Notes under the pieces: generated by a model | What the model was told of the DNA's origin: nothing | Seen by the model: the letters and a program-made list of their open reading frames with translations, nothing else | Databases searched by the model: none | Made by a program: the position numbers and the translations under genes | Assembly (NCBI GenBank): GCA_016711215.1 | Contig: JADJTL010000007.1 | Span: forward strand, 124,001 to 188,000 | Length of the DNA: 64,000 nucleotides | Source: Pseudomonadota bacterium | GTDB taxonomy: Bacteria; Myxococcota_A; Polyangia; GCA-2747355 | Reading direction: 5' to 3' | Part shown: piece by piece, positions 18,231-28,717 of the stretch | How positions within the stretch are numbered: the first letter of the stretch is position 1 | Layout of the letters: every line of letters begins with the position of its first letter

Positions 18231-19169
18231 CTAACTTGGCCAGAGCCGGTCGAGGAGGGCCGAGGCTTCGTCGGGCGCCGCGGCCTTTGCTGCCTCCGTC
18301 TGGTCGGCGCTGGCCGGGGTGCTCGGCGCGTTGCTCGGCGCGTTGCTCGGAGGGCGCGACTCGCACTCGATCGCGCGCACGCGCTGCGCAAAGCGGTTGT
18401 TGGCGTCGCGCAACGCCTGCTCGGGCTCGACGCCGTGCAGTCGTGACCAGTCCGCGATCGCCAGCAACAGCTCGCCCGCGGCCACCTGGGCGCTGACGCT
18501 GGGCGCAAGGCCACGCTTGGCGGGCGCGTCGGTGGTTGGCATCGCGGCGTCCGCCTGCGCGAGCGTGCGCTCGATCCGTGCCCGTGCCGCAGCCGCATCG
18601 CGCAGGGATAGGCCCAGTCGGGCGGCTTTTCGGGTCAGCTCATGGCTGCGCTGCAGGGCCGGGAGCGCGCCAGGGACGCCGTCGAGCACGCTGCTGCGCT
18701 GCTCCTTGCCTGGCTCCGTCGCCTTGATGCGCTCCCAGTTGACCAGCACCTCGTCGGCGTCGCGCACCGTCGCCTCGCCGAAGACGTGCGGATGCCGGCG
18801 AATCAGCTTGTCGCCGATGCTGCGGACGACGTCGTCCAGCGCGATGCCCGCGAGCGCCGCCTGAAAGACGATCTGCAGCAACAGGTCGCCCAGCTCCTCG
18901 CAGTGCTGATCGCGTCTGCCGGCGTCGATCGCCTCGAGCACCTCGTAGGCCTCTTCGAGCAGGTAGGGTCGTAGGGTCTGCAGCGTCTGCTGCTGGTCCC
19001 AGGGGCAGCCACCGGGGCCGAGCAGCCGTTGCATCAGCGCCGCCAACCAAGGCAGCGTTGCGCCATTCGCCGGCGGCGAGCCAGGTGCGGCCTCGCCGTC
19101 GCGCAGCGCGCCCGCTTGGCCAGCTCGGGGCCTCAGGTCGCGGGCGGGTCCATCGTCAGCGGCATCCAT
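18231..19169 (-). CDS. mazG: MazG nucleoside triphosphate pyrophosphohydrolase
   Basis: The 312-residue all-alpha NTP pyrophosphatase hydrolyses NTPs to NMP and PPi and cleans the nucleotide pool. The first domain has GPGGCPWDQQQTLQTLRPYL, the metal-binding EEAYEVLEAID and EELGDLLLQIVF (ExxE ... ExxD pattern). A second, weaker MazG-like helical domain follows (NRFAQRVRAIE at its end). The N-terminal 35 residues and the C-terminal tail (APSNAPSTP, from a 12-bp DNA repeat near 18314-18340) are low complexity. The gene is divergent from phoH. A promoter candidate sits just upstream. Confidence 0.92.
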   Translation of the reverse strand: MDAADDGPARDLRPRAGQAGALRDGEAAPGSPPANGATLPWLAALMQRLLGPGGCPWDQQQTLQTLRPYLLEEAYEVLEAIDAGRRDQHCEELGDLLLQIVFQAALAGIALDDVVRSIGDKLIRRHPHVFGEATVRDADEVLVNWERIKATEPGKEQRSSVLDGVPGALPALQRSHELTRKAARLGLSLRDAAAARARIERTLAQADAAMPTTDAPAKRGLAPSVSAQVAAGELLLAIADWSRLHGVEPEQALRDANNRFAQRVRAIECESRPPSNAPSNAPSTPASADQTEAAKAAAPDEASALLDRLWPS

Positions 19170-19181
19170 CGGTCTTGCCCG

Positions 19182-19209
19182 TCTATTCCCTTCTGATACA
19201 TGGTGTCAA
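19182..19209 (-). promoter_or_regulatory. Candidate short-leader promoter for mazG
   Basis: Perfect TTGACA (19204-19209) and AATAGA (19182-19187) are 16 bp apart on the minus strand. Transcription would begin about six bases before the mazG ATG at 19169. Confidence 0.4.
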
Positions 19210-19237
19210 TCAGGACGCTGAATTGGGGTGAGGAACC

Positions 19238-20209
19238 GTGCTGACGCCGGAAAATGTCCGCGAGAAGGTGAGCTTCGACGACAACGGACCGCTCGGGCAG
19301 CTGCTCGGCGTCGGCGGTCGTCACCTCAAGATCATGGCGCGGGAGATGGGCATCGAGCTGCACGCCCGGGGCAACGAAATCACCTTGGTGGGCGCGCGTG
19401 CCCAGGTCCAGCTCGCGACGACGCTGCTCGCCCAGCTCTATGCGCTGGCGCGGCGCGGGATCAGCTTCGATGGTGGCGATCTCCTGCGCGCGGTGCAGGC
19501 GGTCCAAGGCGGCAATCCGATCGACCTGGCGGCGATCTTCGCCGATACCCTGGTCGTCACGCCAAACGCGCGCGTGGGACCGAAAGGGCCGACGCAGAAG
19601 CGCTACGTCGACGCGATACGCGGGCATGACATTGTCTTCGGCATCGGACCCGCAGGCACGGGCAAGACCTACCTGGCGATGGCGATGGCGGTCGGTGCGT
19701 TGCTCAAGCAACAGGTCAAGCGCATCATCCTGGCGCGTCCCGCGGTCGAGGCCGGCGAGCGTCTCGGGTTTCTGCCCGGTGACCTGATGGAGAAGGTCAA
19801 TCCCTATCTGCGCCCACTCTACGACGCGCTGCACGATATGCTCGACGCTGAGCGCGTCCAGGAGATGATCGGTCGGGGCCAGGTCGAGGTCGCCCCGCTG
19901 GCGTTCATGCGGGGTCGTACGCTCAACAGCTCGTTCGTCATCCTCGACGAGGCGCAGAACGCGACCAGCGACCAGATGCTGATGTTCCTCACCCGCCTCG
20001 GCTTCGACTCGAAGGCGGTGGTGACTGGTGACGTGACGCAGATCGACCTGCCGATCGGCGCGCAGAGCGGCTTGGTCGAGGTGGAGGAGCTGCTGCGCGG
20101 AATCGAGGGCATCGGCTTCGTGCAGTTCACCGATCGCGACGTGGTGCGGCACCCGCTGGTGCAGCGGATCATCAAGGCCTACGAGGCGCGACCCCAACGA
20201 CGCGGCTGA
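19238..20209 (+). CDS. phoH: PhoH/YbeZ family ATPase
   Basis: The 323-residue protein has a KH-like N-terminal nucleic-acid-binding region (about 1-80, QLLGVGGRHLKIMA) and a PhoH ATPase domain. Walker A is GIGPAGTGKTYLAMA, followed by ARPAVEAGERLGFLPGD, Walker B SSFVILDEAQNAT, and TGDVTQIDLP. PhoH proteins are linked to RNA metabolism. The GTG start at 19238 follows GAGGA. The gene order phoH - 7TM-HD phosphodiesterase - ybeY is conserved in many bacteria, which supports all three calls. YbeY and YbeZ interact in E. coli. Confidence 0.93.
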   Translation: MLTPENVREKVSFDDNGPLGQLLGVGGRHLKIMAREMGIELHARGNEITLVGARAQVQLATTLLAQLYALARRGISFDGGDLLRAVQAVQGGNPIDLAAIFADTLVVTPNARVGPKGPTQKRYVDAIRGHDIVFGIGPAGTGKTYLAMAMAVGALLKQQVKRIILARPAVEAGERLGFLPGDLMEKVNPYLRPLYDALHDMLDAERVQEMIGRGQVEVAPLAFMRGRTLNSSFVILDEAQNATSDQMLMFLTRLGFDSKAVVTGDVTQIDLPIGAQSGLVEVEELLRGIEGIGFVQFTDRDVVRHPLVQRIIKAYEARPQRRG

Positions 20210-20234
20210 CCGCGCAGCGCCCCACCGCCCGGTG

Positions 20235-20258
20235 AAGCCCCGCTGCGCAGGGGGGCTT
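20235..20258 (+). terminator. Stem-loop between phoH and the HD phosphodiesterase gene
   Basis: AAGCCCC and GGGGCTT form a seven-pair stem around a ten-base loop, followed by TACAG, not a U-tract. It may be a weak terminator or attenuator. Confidence 0.35.
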
Positions 20259-20297
20259 TACAGTTGGCAGTTGGCGCGCCCATGCTGGAGCCAACCG

Positions 20298-23030
20298 ATG
20301 CCTCACTCCTCCCAGCCTCCTGCCGCGGACGGCCGCTCGTTCTCACGGGCGCTGCGGACGCTGCCGCTCCGCTTGATGGTGCGGATCGACCGCGCCCTCG
20401 AGCGCCCCGCGCTGCGCGGGCTCGTGCTCTTTGCGCTCGCGGCGGCCCTCGCCCTGGTCATCGGTGGCGCGGTAGGGCGCTCGCGGACGGTCTGGCGCAA
20501 TCTCCGAGTCGGCGCCCGCGCCCAGATGAACATCAAGGCCACGCGCTCGTTCAGCTACCAGGTTGGCGAGGAAGAGCTCGAGCAGCGGCGCCAACAGGCC
20601 GCGGCGAAGGTCCTCCCGGTGTTCGACTACCACACGGATGCCTCGGCGGTCGTGTTGGCGCGAATCAATCAGGCCTTCGACAGCATGACGGGGGCCGCGG
20701 CGGGTCACGACGATGTCGCGGCCGAGCCACGGCGGGGCGGCGCGGGCGACGGGCCGCAAGATGCTCCGCGCTTCTCGCGGGGGCGGATGACCTCGCAAGA
20801 GCGCGAGCGCTTCGCGCGCGTCGTGCAGGCTGACGTGGCGCCGCGGGTCTTTGATCGGCTGGTCGAGGCGCGCTTTGCCGCTGAGGTGCGGGCGCTGGTG
20901 ATCATGCTCTTGGGGTCCGCGCTCGATAACCTGGTGATCAGCCACCAGGCGGCGCTCGAGCCCTACCTCGGCGGATCGCTGACCCTGCGCCCGTTGGTCA
21001 GCGGTCGGCCGAGCAATCGCCCCGAGCAGCGCTTGAATCAACTCGATCGCATCCGCGATCTCGAGCAGATACGCGAGCAGGTGCGCCACCTGGCCAAGAT
21101 CCACGGCACGTCCTTCGCCCCGCCGCTGCGGCGGGCCGTCGTCGAGCTGGTCGAGAGCACGCTGGTGCCGAACGTCAGCCTGAACGTCGGCGAGACCCGC
21201 CATCGCGAGGAGGACGCGCGGCGCCGGGTCGCGCGCCAGCCGATTCCGATCGTCGAGGGGCAGGTGCTCGTCCCAGACGGCGACGCGATCACCGCGCAGC
21301 ACCTGCGCGTGCTGCGCGCGATGGCGGGCGATGAGGGTAGCGGCGCGACGGCGGTGGTCGTTGGCAGCGGATTGCTGCTGCTGGTGCTGCTGGTCACGCT
21401 GGTCAGCCTGGCGGAGCGGCAGTTCCAGCGGTTCATCCGGCACCCTCGCGACCTGCTGGCGATGGGCTTGCTCCTCGTGCTCTTCTTGGTCCTCGCGCGC
21501 CTCGGGCTACTGCTCCACGGACCGATCGCCCCGGGCTTCGCGCCGATCGAGGCCTTCCTGGTGCCGCTGGCCGCGGGCGCCGTGTTGGTGCGCCTGCTGA
21601 TCACGGCCGAGGCTGCGGCGATTTTCGCGGTGACCGCGGCGCTGCTCGCGGGGCAGATCTTCGAGCGCAATCTTGCGCTCACGATCTTCTATCTGGTCAC
21701 CGGCATCAGCGCAGCGTCGAGCGTAAGGATCATCCACTCCCGCCTGACCGTTTTCAAGGCGGGCCTGCTGGCGGGTCTCTTCGGCGCCTTCACCGTGCTC
21801 TGCCAGCGGCTGCTGGGCCTCGGGGGCGTCGCTGCCGAGCAGGTGGATTCGGCGATGCTAGCGGCCGCCGGAGGTGGCGTGCTCTCGGCGTTGCTGGTGC
21901 TCGCGCTGCTGCCGGTGCTCGAGTGGGCGTTCGCGTATACCACCGAGATTACGCTGCTCGAGCTGGCCAATCCCAATCATCCGCTCCTGCGTGAGCTGAT
22001 GCTCAGGGCGCCCGGGACCTACCATCACAGCATGGTGGTCGGCAGTCTCGCCGAGGCGGCCTGCGACGCGATCGGAGCCAACGGGCTGTTGGCTCGCGTG
22101 GCCGCCAACTACCACGATGTCGGCAAGCTCAAGAACGCGCCCTATTTTGCCGAGAACATGCGCGCGGCCGACAACCCGCACCATCGGCTGAAGCCGTCGA
22201 TGAGTGGGCTGATCGTCCGTAACCATGTGCGTGACGGGATCGAGATGATGTCGCAACATGGCCTTCCGCAGCTCGTGATCGACACGGCCTCGCAGCATCA
22301 CGGTCGCGCGATGATTTCGTTCTTTTATCATAAGGCGATCGAGCAGCAGGATGCCGACGACGAGGTCGTCGAGGAGGATTATCGTTATCCGGGGCCGCGC
22401 CCGCAGTCGCGGGAGGCGGGCGTGCTGATGCTGGCCGACGGCGTCGAGGCCGCGGCGCGAAGTCTGAGCGAGCCGACGGCGGATCGGGTCCAGGCCTTGG
22501 TCCAGCGGATGATCAACAAGCAGTTCACGGATGGGCAGCTCGACCACTGCGACGTGACCCTGCGCGACCTCCATTCGATCGCCCGAAGCTTCATGCAGGT
22601 GCTCGGTGGGATTTACCACGTGCGTCCGACCTATCCATGGCAGCGCAACGAAGAGGCAAAGCGTGCCGAGGAGCTGCGAGGCGGCAAGGAAGCGCGTCGT
22701 CGCGATGCCCCGCCGCCGCCGCCGGCAGCCGCGCAGCGATCGGCCACCGGCTCGCTGCGCTCCAGTGAGCGCGCTGGCCAAGGAGCGGGCGAGGACGCGG
22801 AGCGGGCTGCGGTGGTCGTCATGACGCCCGGCGGCGCCGGCGGCGAAGGGGCTAGCGCTGTGCTGGTCGAGGGCGGTGGGGCAGAAGATGGCGCGACAGG
22901 CAGACAGGGCAAGAGCGGCGATGGTGCTCCTCAGGGTGAAGGGACGGGCGCGGCAGCGGCTGGACCGGGTGGCGCGGGCGCGATTGAGGCGCCGGATCGT
23001 CCGGATATCAAGCGCCTCGGTCTCAACTGA
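20298..23030 (+). CDS. 7TM-HD family (PgpH-like) cyclic dinucleotide phosphodiesterase
   Basis: This 910-residue membrane protein has the 7TMR-HD architecture: an N-terminal TM segment (VLFALAAALALVIGGAVG), a long extracytoplasmic domain, a cluster of about seven TM helices (VVGSGLLLLVLLVTLVSLA to VLALLPVLEWAFAY), and a cytosolic HD domain with YHHSMVVGS, NYHDVGKLKNAPYF and QHHGRAMISFFYHKA. The Listeria homologue PgpH degrades c-di-AMP; that activity is inferred here. The ATG at 20298 follows GGAG. After the HD domain comes an unusual tail of about 130 residues, rich in Gly, Ala and Glu, whose last 110 bp overlap the ybeY start in another frame. Confidence 0.88.
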   Translation: MPHSSQPPAADGRSFSRALRTLPLRLMVRIDRALERPALRGLVLFALAAALALVIGGAVGRSRTVWRNLRVGARAQMNIKATRSFSYQVGEEELEQRRQQAAAKVLPVFDYHTDASAVVLARINQAFDSMTGAAAGHDDVAAEPRRGGAGDGPQDAPRFSRGRMTSQERERFARVVQADVAPRVFDRLVEARFAAEVRALVIMLLGSALDNLVISHQAALEPYLGGSLTLRPLVSGRPSNRPEQRLNQLDRIRDLEQIREQVRHLAKIHGTSFAPPLRRAVVELVESTLVPNVSLNVGETRHREEDARRRVARQPIPIVEGQVLVPDGDAITAQHLRVLRAMAGDEGSGATAVVVGSGLLLLVLLVTLVSLAERQFQRFIRHPRDLLAMGLLLVLFLVLARLGLLLHGPIAPGFAPIEAFLVPLAAGAVLVRLLITAEAAAIFAVTAALLAGQIFERNLALTIFYLVTGISAASSVRIIHSRLTVFKAGLLAGLFGAFTVLCQRLLGLGGVAAEQVDSAMLAAAGGGVLSALLVLALLPVLEWAFAYTTEITLLELANPNHPLLRELMLRAPGTYHHSMVVGSLAEAACDAIGANGLLARVAANYHDVGKLKNAPYFAENMRAADNPHHRLKPSMSGLIVRNHVRDGIEMMSQHGLPQLVIDTASQHHGRAMISFFYHKAIEQQDADDEVVEEDYRYPGPRPQSREAGVLMLADGVEAAARSLSEPTADRVQALVQRMINKQFTDGQLDHCDVTLRDLHSIARSFMQVLGGIYHVRPTYPWQRNEEAKRAEELRGGKEARRRDAPPPPPAAAQRSATGSLRSSERAGQGAGEDAERAAVVVMTPGGAGGEGASAVLVEGGGAEDGATGRQGKSGDGAPQGEGTGAAAAGPGGAGAIEAPDRPDIKRLGLN

Positions 23031-23721
23031 GCGCAGTGCCGAGTGGACCGTCTGGCTGACCGACGACGACGAGATCCGAGCGCTGAATCAGCGCTTCCGC
23101 GGCCAAGACCGGACGACTGACGTGCTCTCGTTTCCACTCGGCCCGTGGCCCGCGGAGCTCGCGGAGCTGGCGGGCGGGCCAACTGAGCTGCTGCTCGGTG
23201 ACGTCTTCATCTCGGTCGAGCAGGCCGAACGCCAGGCTCCAGAGCGCGAGCTGGAGCCGGAGCTGCTGCGTCTCGTCGTGCATGGCCTCTGCCACCTGCG
23301 CGGCCATGACCATCAGCGGGCCGGTGACGCGCGCCGCATGCGGCTGGCGGAGGAGGAGCTGCTGGCGGCGATTGGAGTCGAGCTCGGGCTCGTGACGCGT
23401 GCGGCTCGGGTCGCGCGCGCTGCGCTGCTAGCGGTTGCCGCGCTCGCAGCAGCAGGCAGCGCTTGTGCGAGCGGCCAGCGTAAGCTGGACACGCTCGATG
23501 CGCCCGCGCGCGCCCGCTTCTCCGCGTGCCAGGCGGACGTCTTGCGGCAGCTCTGCCCCGCAGGTCAAGCGCCCGCCGACGGCGACTGCAGCGAGCACGC
23601 CGCGTCGATCTACGCGGGCGAGGAGCCGACGGAGCGCCGGCGCTGGCTGATCGACCTTGGGTGCTCTCGCGAGGCACTCGACGGCGCCGAGCGCGCGCTC
23701 CGCCGGAGCCGGACTGACTAG
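22921..23721 (+). CDS. ybeY: YbeY endoribonuclease fused in frame to a lipoprotein-like tail
   Basis: Residues 1-155 are YbeY, the metal-dependent RNase needed for 16S rRNA maturation and ribosome quality control: LTDDDEIRALNQRFRGQDR, TDVLSFPLG, and the zinc motif HGLCHLRGHDH. The chosen ATG puts these at the same residue numbers as in E. coli YbeY. It lies inside the end of the upstream gene (110-bp overlap). After the normal end of YbeY (AAIGVELG) the frame continues without a stop into VTRAARVARAALLAVAALAAAGSACASG, quoted here as two parts: VTRAARVARA then ALLAVAALAAAGSACASG, a typical lipoprotein signal with lipobox, and about 85 more residues with four cysteines. An in-frame GTG at 23392 could start that lipoprotein separately. 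Confidence 0.8.
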   Translation: MVLLRVKGRARQRLDRVARARLRRRIVRISSASVSTERSAEWTVWLTDDDEIRALNQRFRGQDRTTDVLSFPLGPWPAELAELAGGPTELLLGDVFISVEQAERQAPERELEPELLRLVVHGLCHLRGHDHQRAGDARRMRLAEEELLAAIGVELGLVTRAARVARAALLAVAALAAAGSACASGQRKLDTLDAPARARFSACQADVLRQLCPAGQAPADGDCSEHAASIYAGEEPTERRRWLIDLGCSREALDGAERALRRSRTD

Positions 23722-23828
23722 CATCAGGAAAAGTGCGGTCGGGCCACGGCTGGAGGGTGAGTCGCGCGGGGGCTGGAGGGTGATTCGCGCGGGCTGCCGT
23801 GGAGGCTGCCCGCTACTGCGGCGCGGAA

Positions 23829-24491
23829 CTACTCGCTGACCTCGGGCTCCGCCGACTCCCCGGGTGTGCTCGCCGGGCCGCCGGGCTGCGACGGTGCGCG
23901 ATCCCAGGCGTCGACGCGGCCGTCTCCGTCGCGGTCGTAGCCGATGCGATCGAGCTGCCCGCCCTCGTGGTACTCCCAATAGTCGATACGCCCGTCGCCA
24001 TTGGTGTCGCGCTCGACGCGGGCCAGGACGTTGTCCTCGTAGTGCCGCCAGACGTCGGTCTTTCCGTCGTGGTTGCTGTCGAGCTCCTGGCGTACCAGCT
24101 TGCCTCCGCGACGATGGGTTACGAGGTCGACGCTGCCGTCGAAGTCGAGGTCAATCTGTTCCGTCGCCAGATTTCCCTCGTCGTCGTAGAGGCTCCACGA
24201 GTCCTTGCGCCCGTCGAAGTTCAGGTCGCGCTCCTTGCACGCCAGCGTGTCGATCTTCGCCCCGCCGGCGATCCGCGTGACGTAGAGCTTCCAGACGTCG
24301 GGCTGGCGGTCCTCGTTGAGGTCGAGCTGGACCAAGCGCTTGCCGCGCACGTCGCAGCGCGACGCTCCGTCGACCCCGGCAATTGGGTTGGCCACAGCGC
24401 GCCGCAGGGGCCCATCGGCGGCGGAGGCTCCGCAGCCAGCGGCGAGGAGAGCGCCGACGAAGAGCGCCGGCATGCCCCTGTAGCCCGGCAT
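23829..24491 (-). CDS. Lipoprotein with six EF-hand-like Asp repeats
   Basis: The 220-residue product starts MPGYRGMPALFVGALLAAGC, a clear lipoprotein signal with lipobox LAAGC. The mature part carries six calcium-binding-loop-like repeats about 25 residues apart: DLNEDRQPD, DLNFDGRKD, DLDFDGSVD, DSNHDGKTD, DTNGDGRID and DRDGDGRVD, each followed by an aromatic residue in most cases. This resembles EF-hand/thrombospondin type 3-like calcium-stabilised repeats of surface lipoproteins in Myxococcota. Function unknown. Start uncertain: ATG at 24491 or six codons later at 24473; neither has a good ribosome site. The C-terminus is Pro/Glu-rich. Confidence 0.75.
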   Translation of the reverse strand: MPGYRGMPALFVGALLAAGCGASAADGPLRRAVANPIAGVDGASRCDVRGKRLVQLDLNEDRQPDVWKLYVTRIAGGAKIDTLACKERDLNFDGRKDSWSLYDDEGNLATEQIDLDFDGSVDLVTHRRGGKLVRQELDSNHDGKTDVWRHYEDNVLARVERDTNGDGRIDYWEYHEGGQLDRIGYDRDGDGRVDAWDRAPSQPGGPASTPGESAEPEVSE

Positions 24492-24851
24492 ACCCCGGCA
24501 ATAGGGTCGACGCGTCGTGGTCCCGCGCGCCGGAGCGTCCGCGTTGTGGTGTCTTCGGCAGCGGGTGGCAGCGGCCGGAGGCAAGGACCTCTCCGCTGTC
24601 GCTGATGAGCTTGCAATCGTCGCCTCAGGCATGAAAGGACGCTCCTCTAGGGCGGGTGTAGCCGCAGCACGTTAGCCCGGTCGCGGCTGACACGCAAGCG
24701 GAGCGGCCAGCTTTCATTGCCAATACGCGCGACTAGCGCAGCGGACCGGTAGGGGCCGAGGGTCGCCGGCCGGCCCCGCGCGCGCGCGCTAACGCTCGCC
24801 TGGCGCCGCCGCGGTGCGCACCGCGCGTTGACAGTGCCGGAGGGGCCCACT
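24492..24851. other. Intergenic region before lepA
   Basis: These 360 bp between the divergent EF-hand lipoprotein and lepA hold no gene I can support. They include an alternating gcgcgcgcgcgct tract near 24778-24790 and, at the right end, the lepA promoter candidate and ribosome site. No promoter for the minus-strand lipoprotein was found. Confidence 0.5.

Positions 24852-24856
<5 letters not shown>
24828..24856 (+). promoter_or_regulatory. Candidate lepA promoter overlapping the first ATG
   Basis: Perfect TTGACA (24828-24833) and TATGTT (24851-24856) are 17 bp apart. The -10 overlaps the ATG at 24852, so a transcript from it would start near 24863 and use the ATG at 24873 or 24876. Confidence 0.4.
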
Positions 24857-26690
<1,834 letters not shown>

Positions 26691-26694
26691 CGCG

Positions 26695-27795
26695 ATGCGG
26701 GCGCCGCTGAGACGCTGTTGGGGTGGCTACGCGCGCTGGCGGCGGCGGCGCTTGTTGCGGCGCGATGCGGGCTTGCTGCTCAGGGAGACGCGGCGCTTGC
26801 TGCGCCGCTATGGCCATCGGCTCAAGGAGACGGCGGGCGACCGGGTGCTCAAGGCGGCCGACGCGCTCCGGCAGGCGCGTGACGGCGACGACCTCGAGTG
26901 CTTCGCCGAGCGGCTCGGTGAGCTCGACGAGCTGCTCGACAAGCATCTGGCCTTCGGCCGCAAGTCAACCTTGCGCGAATACGCCGAGAGCATCGGCGTC
27001 GCCGTGCTGATCGCCCTCCTGTTGCGGGCCTTCGTCGTCGAAGCGTTCAAGATTCCGAGCGGGTCGATGATTCCGACGCTGCGTGTCGGTGACCATATCT
27101 TCGTCAGCAAGTTCATCTACGGCGTGCGCGTGCCCTGGACGCACCTCAAGTTCTTCACCGCCTCGCCCGCGCGCGGCGAAATCATCGTCTTCATCTTTCC
27201 CGGCGATGAGAGCAAGGACTTCATCAAGCGAGTGGTCGCCGTCGCCGGCGACACGGTGGAGCTGCGCCTCGACGGACCCTTCGTCAACGGACTCCGTGTC
27301 GACGGGCATGTCATCGAGCGAAGGCCGGTCGACCGCGCGTGCGCCTATCTCGACGTCGAAGAGGGCCAAGCGAGCGGCGAGACGCGGGAATGCCGCGCCT
27401 TCATCGAGCAGAACGACGGGCAGCGCCATTATGTGCTCAAGCATGTTGTCGACCAGGGGTCGGCCGAGCTGCCCCTCGAGGAGTATTGGGCCGATCCGCG
27501 CTGTCGCTTTCGCGAGCGGCTGCTGCGGCCCTTCCGGGTGCCCGAGGGGCACGTCTTCGTGATGGGGGACAATCGCGACAACAGCCAGGACGGGCGCTGC
27601 TGGGGCTTCCTGCCGCTGGAGAACATCAAGGGCAAGGCGCTCTTCATCTGGTGGTCGCGGTCGACCGCCGAGGGAATTCGCTGGCGGCGGCTCTTTCGTC
27701 CAGTGCACGGCCTGCGCCGCGACGAGCCGCTGACCATCGCCGCGCCGCCGGAAGAAGCCCGCGCCCCGCAGCCGCCCGCCGGACTGCTAAGGTAG
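26695..27795 (+). CDS. lepB: Signal peptidase I with cytosolic helical N-terminal extension
   Basis: The 366-residue inner-membrane serine protease removes signal peptides. The single TM segment (SIGVAVLIALLLRAFVVEAF, about residues 99-118) is followed by the catalytic Ser box PSGSMIPTL, the Lys box DFIKRVVAVAGD, and GDNRDNSQDGR. Compared with simple homologues there are about 95 residues before the TM segment, strongly basic then acidic (RRRRLLRRDAGLLLRETRRL), predicted helical and cytosolic. An insert between boxes D and E contains a Cys pair. The ATG at 26695 is four bases after the lepA stop; in-frame GTGs at 26668/26674 overlap lepA. lepA-lepB pairing is widespread. Confidence 0.93.
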   Translation: MRAPLRRCWGGYARWRRRRLLRRDAGLLLRETRRLLRRYGHRLKETAGDRVLKAADALRQARDGDDLECFAERLGELDELLDKHLAFGRKSTLREYAESIGVAVLIALLLRAFVVEAFKIPSGSMIPTLRVGDHIFVSKFIYGVRVPWTHLKFFTASPARGEIIVFIFPGDESKDFIKRVVAVAGDTVELRLDGPFVNGLRVDGHVIERRPVDRACAYLDVEEGQASGETRECRAFIEQNDGQRHYVLKHVVDQGSAELPLEEYWADPRCRFRERLLRPFRVPEGHVFVMGDNRDNSQDGRCWGFLPLENIKGKALFIWWSRSTAEGIRWRRLFRPVHGLRRDEPLTIAAPPEEARAPQPPAGLLR

Positions 27796-27834
27796 GCCGC
27801 CAGGGTAGGCCGCCAGGGTAGGCCGCTAGGGTAG
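27791..27834. repeat. 13-bp tandem repeat after lepB
   Basis: The unit ggtaggccgccag occurs three times plus a five-base start of a fourth, in the gap between the convergent lepB and TPR genes. Confidence 0.9.
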
Positions 27835-28683
27835 ATCGGGCTCCGCCGTCGGGTCGAAGGGGGGCAGGTCGCCGGGGTGCAGCACCGCGAAGAGATCCGG
27901 GCTGAGAAACGCCAGCGGGCTCGCGCGCTGCGCCGCCAGCGCGCGATCGGCCTCATGCGCGAAGTCGACCGCCTGGCGCCCGAGCAGCTGTCGCAATTTG
28001 CTGGCAATCTGTTGCTTGGTCGCCGTGTCCTGGGTCACGACGTAGAGTTCGCGCAGGTGGTGAATCGCCAGCTCGCGCTCGCCTTGCTCGCTGTAGACCG
28101 AGGCGGCCAGGTTCGGCAGCCACGCGAGCTCGGTGCCGATCAGTGCCGCGCGTCGCACCCAGTCCGCACCCAGTCGGCGCCAGCGCGCGCGTTGCTGGGG
28201 TGTGGCGGGTCGCAGCTCGGAGATGTAGGCGCCGATGTGTAAGGGAAAGCGATACTCGTTCGGGTAGAGCCGGTGCGCCCGCTCGAGCAGGTGAATCGCG
28301 TGGAAGACGTCTTCGTTGGTTTGATGGCTGCCGCGACTCATCATCATCGCGGAACCGAAGCGGTAGATCGCCTTGAAGTGCGGGTCGAGCGTCAGAATGC
28401 TGTCGAGATAGCGTTCCAGGTAGGCTAGCTCACCGTCGCTGAAGGCGTGATCGGCGAAGTACGCGATCGTGCGCACCCACAGCAGGTCAGCGACGACCTC
28501 GTCGTAGCCGAAGGCCAGGGCGCGCAGGACGGGCGCAGGTGGCAGCAGATAGGCCTCGCCCGGGACGCTACGCGTGGCGCGTTGATGGCGCTCGAGCGCC
28601 AGCTCGACGACGCCGAGCAGCGGGAGCAGGGTGATGAGCGCGGCGCCGCTGAGGGCGCCGCGCAACCAGCGTGGATGACGCAT
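27826..28683 (-). CDS. Membrane-anchored TPR protein of the pilus locus
   Basis: The 285-residue product has an N-terminal membrane anchor (LSGAALITLLPLLGVVELAL, about residues 11-30) and then helical TPR-like repeats: LWVRTIAYFADHAFSDGELAYLERY (as two helices), YLDSILTLDPHFKAIYRFGS, AIHLLERAHRLYPNEYRFPL, LAWLPNLAASVYSEQGERELAIHHL. It is the last gene downstream of pilA on the same strand, 34 bp from it, so it is probably co-transcribed. A role in pilus assembly or pilin handling is only inferred from context. The family name is not known to me. Confidence 0.65.
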   Translation of the reverse strand: MRHPRWLRGALSGAALITLLPLLGVVELALERHQRATRSVPGEAYLLPPAPVLRALAFGYDEVVADLLWVRTIAYFADHAFSDGELAYLERYLDSILTLDPHFKAIYRFGSAMMMSRGSHQTNEDVFHAIHLLERAHRLYPNEYRFPLHIGAYISELRPATPQQRARWRRLGADWVRRAALIGTELAWLPNLAASVYSEQGERELAIHHLRELYVVTQDTATKQQIASKLRQLLGRQAVDFAHEADRALAAQRASPLAFLSPDLFAVLHPGDLPPFDPTAEPDLP

Positions 28684-28717
28684 CAGGCGGGAGAGTACAC
28701 CGGGACGGGGCGGAGGA

